Shown here piece after piece: positions 1 to 9,397 of a DNA stretch of 64,000 bases (position 1 is its first letter; every line of letters starts with the position of its first letter). The DNA comes from an uncultured Clostridium sp. Its GTDB lineage: Bacteria; Bacillota; Clostridia; Clostridiales; Clostridiaceae. The stretch is taken from positions 53,616-117,615 of the forward strand of contig UQBY01000006.1 of assembly GCA_900539375.1 (NCBI GenBank), in the 5' to 3' direction. A program made the position numbers and the translations under genes. The notes under the pieces are model-generated. The model was not told the DNA's origin, made no database searches, and was given only the letters and a program-made list of their open reading frames with translations.

Positions 1-2124
1 TGTATTTTTAGTTGAAAAACTACTTAATGTTTCACTAGTTGAACCTTTTGTTACTGTAAATTTATATTGTATTGTCCCTTGTCCACTTGCATTTGCTGTA
101 ATCTTTATATCTGTATCTGTAGATTGTGGTGATTGTAAATCAGTTGTTATTTCTTTAACCTTTAATGATGTATCTACTACTGTTTCTGACCAAGTTCCAT
201 TTTCATATTTCATAGATTTTGAAGATGTTATAGCATATCCTGATTGTTGTGCTCCTGGAATTTGATTGCTTCCATCATTAAAAATTATTAATGCACTACT
301 TGTACCTTCTGGTAATGTGTAACTATAAACTCCATTACCTTCATCTTTCATAGCTTTTCCTGGCCATTCTCCATTAAGCTCAGTTACTGATGAACCACTT
401 TTTGTATATACATAAGCATTTGGTGTTCCCCAACCTGATGGTTTTACAAAATATGCTGAAGCTGCTCCTGATATAACAGTGCTTCCACCGCCACCAGTGC
501 TTCCGCCACCACCAGTGCTTCCGCCACCGCCAGTGCTTCCACCGCCACTTGTAGCGCCTACATATAAAACAGCTATTGATGAACCTTCCATATTACCAGT
601 TAATGTTCCATTTGAAACAGTAAATGTTCCGCCTGAAGCTGCTTGGTTTTCATAAGTACCATTTGGTAAACTTGTACTTGTGCTAATTGAAGTGCTTCCA
701 CCTACATTAGTTAGAAGTATACCCTTATTTCCACGTTCTATTTTAAATACTTTATCATTATTTATAGAAGAAATTTTTTCTCCTTCGGAAGCCATAGCAT
801 TGTGGAATAAGTTAACTGCCATGACATTTTTAGACGCAAAATCATCTGAACCTCTTTGACCCATTGTATTATAAGCTTCACCTTGAGGGTTCATAGGATT
901 ATCTCCAAATGATCTATCAGTTGGTCTATTAAAGAATAGTGGTACTATTTTAGCACGTCCTGCTAACATTGCCCAAGCCATTTCTCTTTGAATTTGAGTC
1001 ATACCTCTTGTAGCACCTGCATTAGCATATAAGTCATGACTTTCTACCCAACCTACAAGCTTATCATTAGTTATACTTCCTGGTGTTTCACCATTTCCTG
1101 CTGCATATTGTGTTGTTGCAAGAGTATCTGTATGAGGATCTACCTTACCATTATTTCCATTACATCCAAGAACGTCTACTCCATTCTTTTCTTCTTGCCA
1201 CATTTCATAACCTACTGCTGATCTTAAATGCCAACCATAAGTACTAGCTGTAACACTCATATACTTAGTATAATTGTTAAAGTTTGTTCCAGGTTCATCA
1301 CCTTGTAAAACTTCTCCATAAATAAATGCATCTGATTTTACTGATTTTACTCTGTTTATTATGTTAGGCCAGAAATCACTTGAAGGATTGTTACCTTCTT
1401 CAGATGCTGGTAATTCAATACTCTTAGCTGCATCAAATCTAAATCCATCAGCTCCTGCATTTAAACACTCTACTAAGTAGTCTCCTATTATCTTTTGTGA
1501 AGATAAACTTGCTGTATTTATATCTGGCATACCAATACAACATCCTTGAGTAACCTCACTTCTTACATTCCAGTGATTTATTCTAGGTGACTTACGTGCT
1601 TCATTATATAATGTTGCATCTGCATTTGAAGCATTAGCTCCATCTGCTAAGTGATTTGCTACTACGTCTACTATTATCTTCACTCCATATTTATGAGCTT
1701 CTGTACACATAGCCTTAAATTCTGCAACTGTTCCAAGATATTCATTACCTAATGTAAAATATGTTGGTTGATATAACCAATACCAAGATGGATTTGAATT
1801 AGTATTAGTTTTATCTGCATTATTCCAACCACTTCCTTTTCTACATGCTTGTGCTGGTGATGTTTGAATAGAAGTGTATCCTGCATCAGCAATTTCTTTC
1901 ATATTCTCTTTAATTGAATTAAATGACCAGTTCCAAGCATGAAGTATAACTCCATCCTTAATGGAATCGGCTTGTGTAGCAGCCTTTTCTGATGCATATG
2001 TTGATTCATTATTTGTGCTTACAGTAGCAGCACTTGCATTAGTTGAAAAGCTTCCCACAAATAAACTTGAAGTTACTGCTAATGTAGCAACTATACTTGT
2101 AAGTCTTTTTCGTGTCTTCCCCAT
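1..2124 (-). CDS. Secreted GH13 alpha-amylase with starch-binding module (3' end outside window)
   Basis: Endo-acting starch hydrolase, exported. The reading frame stays open for 708 codons and runs off the left edge, so the C-terminus is missing. An N-terminal signal peptide (about residues 1-32, ending NASA) precedes a GH13 barrel in which all four conserved regions are visible: DVVANH near 153, GFRFDAAKS near 227 (nucleophile Asp231), GEVL near 270 (acid/base Glu271) and ESHD near 361 (Asp364). A Gly-rich GGGGST linker (about 527-549) leads to a CBM26-like starch-binding module with WPGKAM and IPGAQQ motifs, then the start of a further module beginning LQSPQS, as in the neighbouring amylase. 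The ATG at 2124 has an AAAGGGGA Shine-Dalgarno site about 8 bases upstream. A terminator hairpin lies between it and the preceding gene. Confidence 0.93.
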   Translation of the reverse strand, partial: MGKTRKRLTSIVATLAVTSSLFVGSFSTNASAATVSTNNESTYASEKAATQADSIKDGVILHAWNWSFNSIKENMKEIADAGYTSIQTSPAQACRKGSGWNNADKTNTNSNPSWYWLYQPTYFTLGNEYLGTVAEFKAMCTEAHKYGVKIIVDVVANHLADGANASNADATLYNEARKSPRINHWNVRSEVTQGCCIGMPDINTASLSSQKIIGDYLVECLNAGADGFRFDAAKSIELPASEEGNNPSSDFWPNIINRVKSVKSDAFIYGEVLQGDEPGTNFNNYTKYMSVTASTYGWHLRSAVGYEMWQEEKNGVDVLGCNGNNGKVDPHTDTLATTQYAAGNGETPGSITNDKLVGWVESHDLYANAGATRGMTQIQREMAWAMLAGRAKIVPLFFNRPTDRSFGDNPMNPQGEAYNTMGQRGSDDFASKNVMAVNLFHNAMASEGEKISSINNDKVFKIERGNKGILLTNVGGSTSISTSTSLPNGTYENQAASGGTFTVSNGTLTGNMEGSSIAVLYVGATSGGGSTGGGGSTGGGGSTGGGGSTVISGAASAYFVKPSGWGTPNAYVYTKSGSSVTELNGEWPGKAMKDEGNGVYSYTLPEGTSSALIIFNDGSNQIPGAQQSGYAITSSKSMKYENGTWSETVVDTSLKVKEITTDLQSPQSTDTDIKITANASGQGTIQYKFTVTKGSTSETLSSFSTKNT
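479..550 (-). repeat. 18-bp tandem repeat encoding Gly4-Ser-Thr linker
   Basis: About four copies of an 18-bp unit inside the amylase gene encode GGGGST repeats. They form a flexible linker between the catalytic barrel and the starch-binding module. Third-position variants (accacc, accgcc) separate the copies. The stretch is much more GC-rich than its surroundings. Confidence 0.85.
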
Positions 2125-2315
2125 TAAAAATTTCCCCTTTCATTTCATAATTACTTTTTGTAATCGTTATATAATGTATTATACAATTTTTTTTAATCAG
2201 TATCAATAAAATATTAGAAATTATTTGTTTATTTATTTAATTCCATAATATATTTATCTAAATATTTTATCTTCAATTAATAAAAGGTGCTTTTTCAATC
2301 ATAATTTTAAAAAAA

Positions 2316-2348
2316 GATGTGGAAATAAATAAATTATATTTCCACATC
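2316..2348 (-). terminator. Intrinsic terminator after the 972-residue secreted protein gene
   Basis: A perfect 12-bp stem (2316-2327 with 2337-2348, 9-nt loop) is followed on the minus strand by a run of seven or more U. It lies 13 bases past the stop codon at 2361 and separates this gene from the next amylase. Confidence 0.85.
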
Positions 2349-2360
2349 ATATATATCATA

Positions 2361-5279
2361 TTAATTTATTTCAAATGCATCTAAAGTTATTGCATTTCCT
2401 TTTGAAGAATTATTTTTTAATCCTGTCCACTCTACTTTTATTGTATGTGTTCCTGAAGTTAATCCTGATAATGAAAATGCTACACTTTGATCTTTAGCAC
2501 TTGCACTATATAAATCTATATAATACACTTTTGAATCTACTGTTACTTTAGCTATTCCTTTATCTGATGACTTTGATGCTATTAACTTTATTCCTGTTCC
2601 TGTAAATTTATAAGTTGCTGTTGCTGTACTAGATGCATATTTACAAGTTCCTCCACTATGTTTTGTTGAAGTTGCTACTTTCCATATTCCAGTATATGAT
2701 ATTTTAGAATCAGTATCTTGTACTAAATTTGCATTTACTACATAGTTCATTGATTTTCTTGTTACTTGTCCATTACTATCTTTTACATCTACATATAATG
2801 TCTTATTTCCTGTTGCCTTTGTTGTCCATGTATAAGTGTTTGATGTTCCATAATCTCTTAATACTGACCAGTTTCCTGCTGCATCCTTTATTAAGAATTT
2901 ATATTGTAATGTTCCTGTTCCTGTTGCTTTTGCTGTTAATTTTACTTGTGTTCCACTTGCTTGTGGTGATTTCTTATCTACTGTAAAACTACTTACTGTT
3001 GGAGGCACAGCTTTTACTGTATAACTCATAGATTTTCTTGTTACTTGTCCATTTGTATCTTTTACATCTACATATAATGTTTTATTACCAACCTTATTAG
3101 CTTTCCATGTGCAACTATTTAATATTGAATAATCTCTTATTACTGACCAGTTTCCTGTTGTATTATCTTTTACTAAGAACTTATATTGTAATACTCCTGT
3201 TCCACTTGCAGCTGCACTTAAAGTTACTTCTGTTCCGCTAGCTTGTGGTGACTTTTTATCTGCTGCAAATGAAACTACTTTTGGTTTTTCTGCTTCTTTA
3301 ACAGTATAACTCATTGCTTTTCTTGTTACTTTTCCATTGCTGTCTTTTACATCTACATATAATGTCTTATTTCCTGTTGCCTTTGTTGTCCATGTATAAG
3401 TGTTTGATGTTCCATAATCTCTTAACACTGCCCAGTTTCCTGCTGCATCTTTTATTAAGAATTTATATTTTAATGTTCCTGTTCCTGTTGCTTTTGCTGT
3501 TAATTTCACTTGTGTACCAGTTACTTGTGGTGATTGTTTATCAGTTGTAAAACTACTTACTATAGGTGCTACTACTGTACTAGCTTTAGTGTAAGAATAA
3601 GTTACAATTATAGTACCATTTTTAAATGTTCCTTTTGCATTACTTGGTGTTGTTTTTAAAGTATATCCACTTATTGTTTTTGCTGTTGTTGTATAGCTTG
3701 TTCCTACTTCTCCTGTCTTTGTTGTTGAAGAAGCTATTTCATTTCCATTTTCATCTACATACTTAACTATTACTGTTCCTTTATCAACATCATCATTATC
3801 TTTAGAATATACATAAGTTACTGTTATTGTTCCATTTTTATATGTTCCACTTGCATTATTTGGTGTTGTTTTTAAAGTATAGCCTGCTATTGTCTTTGCT
3901 GTTGTTGTATAGCTTGTTCCTACTTCCCCTGTCATTGTTCTTGAAGAAGCTATTTCATTTCCATCTTCATCTACATATTGAACTTTTACTGTTCCTTTAG
4001 ATACATCACTATTTTTAGAATATACATAAGTTACTGTTGTTGTTCCACTTTTATATGTTCCACTTGCATTATTTGGTGTTGTCTTTAAAGTATATCCACT
4101 AACACTTACTGCACTAGTTGTATAACTATCTCCAACCTTCCCTGTCATTGTTTTTGAAGTAGCTATTTCATTTCCTTCTTCATCTACATATTGAACTTTT
4201 ACTGTTCCTTGACTAACTGGTGGTGGAGTTACTCCTCCATTATTACCTACTTGTGCTAATGGTACTGTAATAATATCTGTATCATCTTTTTCATGTGAAG
4301 TTGATGGGTCAACAGCACAATCACCTGTAGCATTATCTAACATTGATGGGTCATGAGGTAAACAATCTATTGCTGATATTCCTCTAGTTGAAAGTTGCAT
4401 TACTCCAATACCATTACTTGTAATATAATTTTTATCTATTCCTAAAACTGATAATGGAATTGACATTTCATAGAAAGAATCATATTTTCTATCATGACCT
4501 TTAGTCATCATATCTACCCAATTGGCACTATCACTATAAACATCATCTGGTGAAGTAGATGATTCTAATCCCCATATTTGAGCTGGTATAGAAGTTTCTG
4601 CCATATTATATTTTACTCCTATATCTTTAAAGGATTGACAATATTCTGCATCATAGCTAGTTCCACCTGATTCATCAGCTGCTGTAAACATTGCTGGAGT
4701 TCCTAAACCTACTTTTCCACTCATTAAAAATAAATGGTCAACTCTTGTTTCATACTCTATTTGTAAGGCATCCCAAAGTAATTTCCCATTTGCCATTTTT
4801 CCATTCATTGCAGTTTTATTTCCTACATTTAATGCAATTACAAGAGGTACATCTAAAACTCTTCCACCATCACTTAATGGCCCATCTCCCTCTCTTGCCC
4901 AAGTATCAGTAGTATTTACCATTTGCCATCCTATATAAAGATTATCGTCATCCCATGCTGCATACAAAGCATATGAGTCAAGAACACAGTTTTCATGTCC
5001 ACCCTTCCAGTTATTAGCTATGTCCCATGCTGCACCTTGAGCTATTAACATGTCATCAGACCAGTCACTTGCATCTCCATCAATTGTTATTGTTTTTTCT
5101 TTACCTACTCCATTAGGATTAGTTGCATACTTTCCTCTTGTTTCAGCTACTGTTGCTTTTTCAACTATATTTTCTTTGCTTATTGTTGCTGCATTTACAC
5201 TAGCAAAGCTACTTAAAACGCTTACCGAAACTGCTACAGTTGTCGCAATACTCATAAGTTTTTTTGACATTGTTTTCAT
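2361..5279 (-). CDS. Secreted multidomain protein: CBM9-like N-terminus, MucBP-like and triple-tyrosine-like repeats, C-terminal beta-sandwich
   Basis: 972 residues with a signal peptide (about 1-31, ending NAATI). Residues about 60-345 contain ITIDGDASDW and LYAAWDDDNLYIGW, the pattern of CBM9-like carbohydrate-binding domains; I see no glycosidase catalytic motif. Three MucBP-like repeats follow (about 358-422, 429-494, 501-566, each with VKYVDENGNEIA-type starts), then three triple-tyrosine-like repeats (571-662, 667-757, 760-849, with SPQASGT, YKFL and LYVDVKD). Residues 855-972 look like a carbohydrate-binding beta-sandwich ending in LDAFEIN. Its repeats nearly match those of the amylase just upstream, so it probably acts on the same polysaccharide as a non-catalytic binding or display protein (inference). 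ATG at 5279 has a GGGGGA ribosome-binding site. Confidence 0.8.
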   Translation of the reverse strand: MKTMSKKLMSIATTVAVSVSVLSSFASVNAATISKENIVEKATVAETRGKYATNPNGVGKEKTITIDGDASDWSDDMLIAQGAAWDIANNWKGGHENCVLDSYALYAAWDDDNLYIGWQMVNTTDTWAREGDGPLSDGGRVLDVPLVIALNVGNKTAMNGKMANGKLLWDALQIEYETRVDHLFLMSGKVGLGTPAMFTAADESGGTSYDAEYCQSFKDIGVKYNMAETSIPAQIWGLESSTSPDDVYSDSANWVDMMTKGHDRKYDSFYEMSIPLSVLGIDKNYITSNGIGVMQLSTRGISAIDCLPHDPSMLDNATGDCAVDPSTSHEKDDTDIITVPLAQVGNNGGVTPPPVSQGTVKVQYVDEEGNEIATSKTMTGKVGDSYTTSAVSVSGYTLKTTPNNASGTYKSGTTTVTYVYSKNSDVSKGTVKVQYVDEDGNEIASSRTMTGEVGTSYTTTAKTIAGYTLKTTPNNASGTYKNGTITVTYVYSKDNDDVDKGTVIVKYVDENGNEIASSTTKTGEVGTSYTTTAKTISGYTLKTTPSNAKGTFKNGTIIVTYSYTKASTVVAPIVSSFTTDKQSPQVTGTQVKLTAKATGTGTLKYKFLIKDAAGNWAVLRDYGTSNTYTWTTKATGNKTLYVDVKDSNGKVTRKAMSYTVKEAEKPKVVSFAADKKSPQASGTEVTLSAAASGTGVLQYKFLVKDNTTGNWSVIRDYSILNSCTWKANKVGNKTLYVDVKDTNGQVTRKSMSYTVKAVPPTVSSFTVDKKSPQASGTQVKLTAKATGTGTLQYKFLIKDAAGNWSVLRDYGTSNTYTWTTKATGNKTLYVDVKDSNGQVTRKSMNYVVNANLVQDTDSKISYTGIWKVATSTKHSGGTCKYASSTATATYKFTGTGIKLIASKSSDKGIAKVTVDSKVYYIDLYSASAKDQSVAFSLSGLTSGTHTIKVEWTGLKNNSSKGNAITLDAFEIN
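2733..4208 (-). repeat. Tandem module array: three MucBP-like and three triple-tyrosine-like units
   Basis: Within the 972-residue protein gene, 3582-4208 encodes three units of about 65 residues and 2733-3569 three units of about 90 residues. Units resemble one another at the DNA level and resemble the array at 5381-6652 in the adjacent amylase gene, so unequal crossover or gene conversion is plausible. Confidence 0.75.
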
Positions 5280-5308
5280 TTACTCTTTCCCCCTATTTAA
5301 ATATAAAA

Positions 5309-5352
5309 ATTTTATGCAGTATTAATATTTTCACTTAAATACTGCATAAAAT
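5309..5352 (-). terminator. Hairpin between the second amylase gene and the 972-residue protein gene
   Basis: A perfect 15-bp stem (5309-5323 with 5338-5352) lies 26 bases past the amylase stop codon at 5378 and only 29 bases before the next start codon at 5279. So little room is left for a separate promoter that the downstream gene may rely on read-through, making this an attenuating hairpin. The U-run is poor (UUUUAUAUUU). Confidence 0.7.
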
Positions 5353-5377
5353 ATTTTTTAATTAAAGATTTTTTACA

Positions 5378-8300
5378 TTACTTTATTGTATAAGATATAG
5401 ATTTTCTTGTTACTTTTCCATTACTATCTTTTACATCTACATATACTGTCTTATTTCCAGCTTTTCCTGTTGTCCATGTATATGTGTTTGATGTTCCATA
5501 ATTTCTTAAAACTGCCCAGTTTCCTGTTGCATTATCTTTTATTAAGAACTTATATTGTAATGTTCCTGTTCCTGTTGCTTTTGCTGTTAATTTTACTTGT
5601 GTTCCACTTGCTTGTGGTGATTGTTTACTTGCTGTAAGGCTACTTACTACCGGAGCAGTTGCTGATGCTGCCTTTACTGTATAAGCCATTGACTTTCTTG
5701 TTACTTTTCCATTTGTATCTTTTACATCTACATATAATGTTTTGTTTCCTGTTTGGTTTGGTTTCCATGTGCAACTGTTTAAAGTTGAATAATCTCTTAT
5801 TACTGCCCAATTTCCTGTTGTATTATCTTTTACTAAGAACTTATATTGTAATACTCCTGTTCCACTTGCACCAGCCATTAATAAAACACTTGTTCCACTT
5901 ACTTGTGGTGATTTTTTATCTGCCTCAAAAATAACTACTGTTGGTGCTGATGAAGTAACATTATAACTCATTGATTTTCTTACAACTGTTCCATTTGTAT
6001 CTTTTACATCTACATATAATGTCTTGTTTCCTGTTGCATTGGTTGTCCATGTATATGTGTTTGATGCTCCATAATCTCTTAATATTGCCCAGTTTCCTGA
6101 TGCATCTTTTATTAAGAATTTATATTGTAATGTTCCACTTCCACCAGTTGCCTTTGCTGTTAATGTTACTTGTGTTCCACTTGCTTGTGGTGATTTTTTA
6201 TCTGCTGTAAAACTACTTACATTAATATTTGAAACAACTGTTTTCTTATAAACATAAGTTACTGTTATTGTTCCATTTTTATATGTTCCATTTGCATTTG
6301 ATGGTGTTGTCTTTAAAGTATATCCACTTATTGTTTTTGCTGTTGTTGTGTAGCTTGTTCCTACTTCTCCAGTCTTTGTTGTTTGTGATGCTATTTGATT
6401 TCCATCTTCATCTACATACTTAACTACTACTGTTCCTTCTTCTGATACATCATCTTTAGAATATACATAAGTTACTGTTGTTGTTGCTTTAGCAAATTTT
6501 CCTGATGCATTTGATGGTGTTGTCTTTAAAGTGTATCCATCTATTGTTTTTGCTGTTGTTGTATAGCTTGTTCCCACTGTTCCTGTCTTTGTTGTTTGTG
6601 ATGCTATTTGATTTCCATCTTCATCTACATACTTAACTACTACTGTTCCTTCTTGTTCATTATCAGATGATTCTGACCATACTCCATTATTATATTCCAT
6701 TGAACCCTTAACAACATATCCCGGTTGTTGTGCTCCTGGTTCTTGTCCCCATGTTCCATTAAAGATTACTCTTACTGAATAATCATCTCCTGCTGCTTCA
6801 CCTGGTTCATATCTATATACATACCAGTCTCCTTCTTTAGTCATAGCAGTTCCTGGCCATGCTGGTCCTATAGTTGTTTCTGCTGTGCTATTTTCATATA
6901 CATAAATATTAGGTGCTGATGTCCATTTACTACTTTTTGCTTTTATAACAATATCATTTTTAGGCTTTTCTGCCATTGTATAAGTATAAGTCTTAGTATC
7001 TACAGTTCCTTCTGATGATGTACCACTAACTTCTAAAGTTGTGCTTTCTCCTATTGATAATCCTTCACCAACTGTAATAGTATCTCCATTAGAGAACTTA
7101 GTCTTAGCTCCACCATCTATTGAATAATATCCTGTTACACCTTTGCTAGCACTTAAAGTAACTGTCTCTGCTTTATATATTTTCTTACTTCCTGGATTTG
7201 CACCAACTGATGGTTTGCTTACTCCTGTTGATTCTAAAAGAACAACTCCATTTTCTCCAGCTGTTACTGCTACGCTACCACCACTTACTACATATTCTTC
7301 TCCAGTATAGTAATCTCTTACTCCATCACCATCATTAAATGTATCTCCAACAGATACTGTACATGGACCTGATTTTCCTGGAAGAGATATTACAACTTTA
7401 TCTTCTACACCATTTTTACTATAAACTCTACTGAAAGTATAAGGTGAAGCTGATATTTGAGTATGACTACCTGCACCTACTGCTAAGTGATTACTTCTAA
7501 ATTGTCCAACTTTTTGCCAATTTGAAAGAATAGAATTATTCATTGAATTCCAATTCATATTACTACGAGTTGGTTGCTTATCACTTGTTCCATCACCTTG
7601 TCTTCCTGATTCATCACCATAATAAATTTGAACTCCACCAGGTGTAAGTAATAATGCTGTACCTGCATTAGCACTTCTAGCACCTAATGCTGTATCGTGA
7701 GATGAAATATAGCTTAATACATTAAATGTAGGATCACTATTAATTTGTCTTGCATAGCTTGAATATGTTCCTTCTAATGCTGAACCAGTTTTATTTTCAT
7801 TTCCTTGGAAAGAGAAGTTAATCATTGAATCAAATCCACCAGTTGTATAGTAAGAATCCTTACCTACACCATGATCCCAGTGTTCTCCTGTCATCCAGAA
7901 ATCATCTGTCCACTTAGCTCCTGGTTTATTTGGATTATTTTGTCTCCATTCTTTAAGAGCTTGTACACCAGCTTTCTTTAATTTACCCCATTCAGTAACA
8001 TTTATGTGTTTAGCTGTGTCACATCTAAATCCATCTACACCATATTCTCTTACCCAATCAGTAAGCCATTTTACTAGATATGTTGTAACACATTTTTGCA
8101 TACCATAATTTTGACAGAACTCATTTAACTCTTGTTCTTCTTGAGCTAATTTTGCTGAGCTCCACTTTTTCTTTAATATACTTGGCATTCCTGGGTCTGT
8201 AGTTCCTTCTGTAACAAAGTCTGGTAAACCATCTACACAAGTTTCAACTCCTGCAGCTTCTGGTGCTTGATTAGCATATGCTGTAAATCTTCCTTGTGTC

Positions 8301-9163
8301 ATTCTTACCCATTTAGAACCCCACCAGTTAGTTTCCCAGTCACCATTTTGAGCATCCATCATACCTTGTGAACCATTTTGAGAAGCTTCTGCAACATAGT
8401 CGTTATACCACTTATATTGGCTTTCTGACCAATCATAATAGATTTCTTTCCAGTTAGAAGCTAACTTACCATATCCAAATTCATCTGCATCCTTTGGATT
8501 TGCATAACCAGCATGGTTCATAACTATATCAAATATAACTCTTATACCATGTTCATGAGCTGTATCTATAAAGTTCTCTAAATCTTGTGCAGTACCCATA
8601 TTTTCATCAACTTCAGTGTAATCTAAAGCATAATATCCATGATAAGCATAATGTTTAAATCCACCAGCTGATAATGCACCATGTATTTGTTCATAAGGTG
8701 CTGTTAACCATATTGCATTTACTCCTAAATTATCAAAATATCCATCTTCTATTTTACTAGTTAAACCTTTTAAATCTCCACCATGGAAATATCCTTCTTT
8801 GTTTTGATAATTTGCTATTTCATTACCACTTTTATCCAAACCTCTTCCGTAAGAATGGTCATTGCTAGTATCTCCATTAACAAATCTGTCTGTTACAACA
8901 AAATATACACTTGCATTATCCCAAGAGAATGTTCTATTTTCGTCATAAGTAACATCTCCATAAGACCCACTCTTTGGAACTGAATAACTTAATTCACCAG
9001 CATCATCCATCTTAACTTTTAATACGTTTTCATCTGATTCAGAAGCAGATGTTGAATCACTAGATTGACTTGGAATAGTTGCTGCACTTGCAAATGTACT
9101 ACCAAACATACTAGTCAAAACTGTTACTGATGTAATTAGTTTTGTTAATTTCTTTAGTTTCAT
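5378..9163 (-). CDS. Secreted multidomain GH13 alpha-amylase with CBM26-like, MucBP-like and triple-tyrosine-like modules
   Basis: 1261 residues, signal peptide about 1-28 (ends FASA). The GH13 catalytic domain spans about 80-560 and shows DIVMNH (212), GFRCDTAKH (378, nucleophile Asp382), GEHW (426, Glu427) and SSHD (487, Asp490). A linking beta region is followed by a CBM26-like starch-binding module (about 738-830, WPGTAM, EPGAQQPGY), two MucBP-like repeats (838-902, 909-973) and three triple-tyrosine-like repeats to the C-terminus. No cell-wall sorting signal is seen, so retention would have to come from the repeats. It would release maltodextrins for the MalEFG/MsmK importer at 39-44 kb. 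The ATG at 9163 follows a GGGGGA ribosome-binding site, and a good promoter lies upstream. It is unusually long for an amylase because of the appended modules. Confidence 0.95.
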   Translation of the reverse strand: MKLKKLTKLITSVTVLTSMFGSTFASAATIPSQSSDSTSASESDENVLKVKMDDAGELSYSVPKSGSYGDVTYDENRTFSWDNASVYFVVTDRFVNGDTSNDHSYGRGLDKSGNEIANYQNKEGYFHGGDLKGLTSKIEDGYFDNLGVNAIWLTAPYEQIHGALSAGGFKHYAYHGYYALDYTEVDENMGTAQDLENFIDTAHEHGIRVIFDIVMNHAGYANPKDADEFGYGKLASNWKEIYYDWSESQYKWYNDYVAEASQNGSQGMMDAQNGDWETNWWGSKWVRMTQGRFTAYANQAPEAAGVETCVDGLPDFVTEGTTDPGMPSILKKKWSSAKLAQEEQELNEFCQNYGMQKCVTTYLVKWLTDWVREYGVDGFRCDTAKHINVTEWGKLKKAGVQALKEWRQNNPNKPGAKWTDDFWMTGEHWDHGVGKDSYYTTGGFDSMINFSFQGNENKTGSALEGTYSSYARQINSDPTFNVLSYISSHDTALGARSANAGTALLLTPGGVQIYYGDESGRQGDGTSDKQPTRSNMNWNSMNNSILSNWQKVGQFRSNHLAVGAGSHTQISASPYTFSRVYSKNGVEDKVVISLPGKSGPCTVSVGDTFNDGDGVRDYYTGEEYVVSGGSVAVTAGENGVVLLESTGVSKPSVGANPGSKKIYKAETVTLSASKGVTGYYSIDGGAKTKFSNGDTITVGEGLSIGESTTLEVSGTSSEGTVDTKTYTYTMAEKPKNDIVIKAKSSKWTSAPNIYVYENSTAETTIGPAWPGTAMTKEGDWYVYRYEPGEAAGDDYSVRVIFNGTWGQEPGAQQPGYVVKGSMEYNNGVWSESSDNEQEGTVVVKYVDEDGNQIASQTTKTGTVGTSYTTTAKTIDGYTLKTTPSNASGKFAKATTTVTYVYSKDDVSEEGTVVVKYVDEDGNQIASQTTKTGEVGTSYTTTAKTISGYTLKTTPSNANGTYKNGTITVTYVYKKTVVSNINVSSFTADKKSPQASGTQVTLTAKATGGSGTLQYKFLIKDASGNWAILRDYGASNTYTWTTNATGNKTLYVDVKDTNGTVVRKSMSYNVTSSAPTVVIFEADKKSPQVSGTSVLLMAGASGTGVLQYKFLVKDNTTGNWAVIRDYSTLNSCTWKPNQTGNKTLYVDVKDTNGKVTRKSMAYTVKAASATAPVVSSLTASKQSPQASGTQVKLTAKATGTGTLQYKFLIKDNATGNWAVLRNYGTSNTYTWTTGKAGNKTVYVDVKDSNGKVTRKSISYTIK
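5381..6652 (-). repeat. Module array in amylase C-terminus: two MucBP-like, three triple-tyrosine-like units
   Basis: The segment encoding residues about 838-1261 has five repeated units closely matching those of the neighbouring 972-residue protein. It is an internal repeat, not a mobile element. Confidence 0.75.
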
Positions 9164-9287
9164 TTAAAATCCCCCTTTTTTTTCTAAAAAGTTCACCTAA
9201 TATTTAGTAGTTATCCTTTAATTATTGCTAATTTTTCATACCGCTACAACAAGATTAAAGCAATAAAAAACTCACTACATTAATTAT

Positions 9288-9316
9288 ATCATAATCTTTT
9301 TTCCGAAAAATTTCAA
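9288..9316 (-). promoter_or_regulatory. Sigma-A promoter of the second amylase gene
   Basis: On the minus strand TTGAAA (complement of 9311-9316) is separated by exactly 17 bases from TATGAT (complement of 9288-9293). A leader of about 115 bases would follow before the ATG at 9163. I found no copy of the GGYATCGTTYCC motif here, so control differs from the mal operon. Confidence 0.65.
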
Positions 9317-9360
9317 TATATTTATAAAAAATATTAAATTTAAAACAATAATTTTAAAAA

Positions 9361-9392
9361 AAGCCAAAGATAATTGAAAATATCTTTGACTT
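9361..9392 (-). terminator. Terminator of the exopolysaccharide operon
   Basis: A 12-bp stem (9361-9372 with 9381-9392) has one C-A mismatch on the plus strand that becomes a G-U pair in the minus-strand transcript. It lies 6 bases past the stop codon at 9398 and is followed by a U-rich stretch. Confidence 0.8.
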
Positions 9393-9397
9393 TTAAT

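Noticed and set aside
475..555. The 18-bp tandem repeat as a CRISPR-like array
   Set aside because: The units are contiguous, without spacers, and encode an in-frame Gly-rich linker.
2729..6423. Several plus-strand open frames opposite the repeat arrays
   Set aside because: They are antisense shadows of the repeats, with Leu-rich low-complexity translations, no ribosome-binding sites and repeated copies of the same false peptide.
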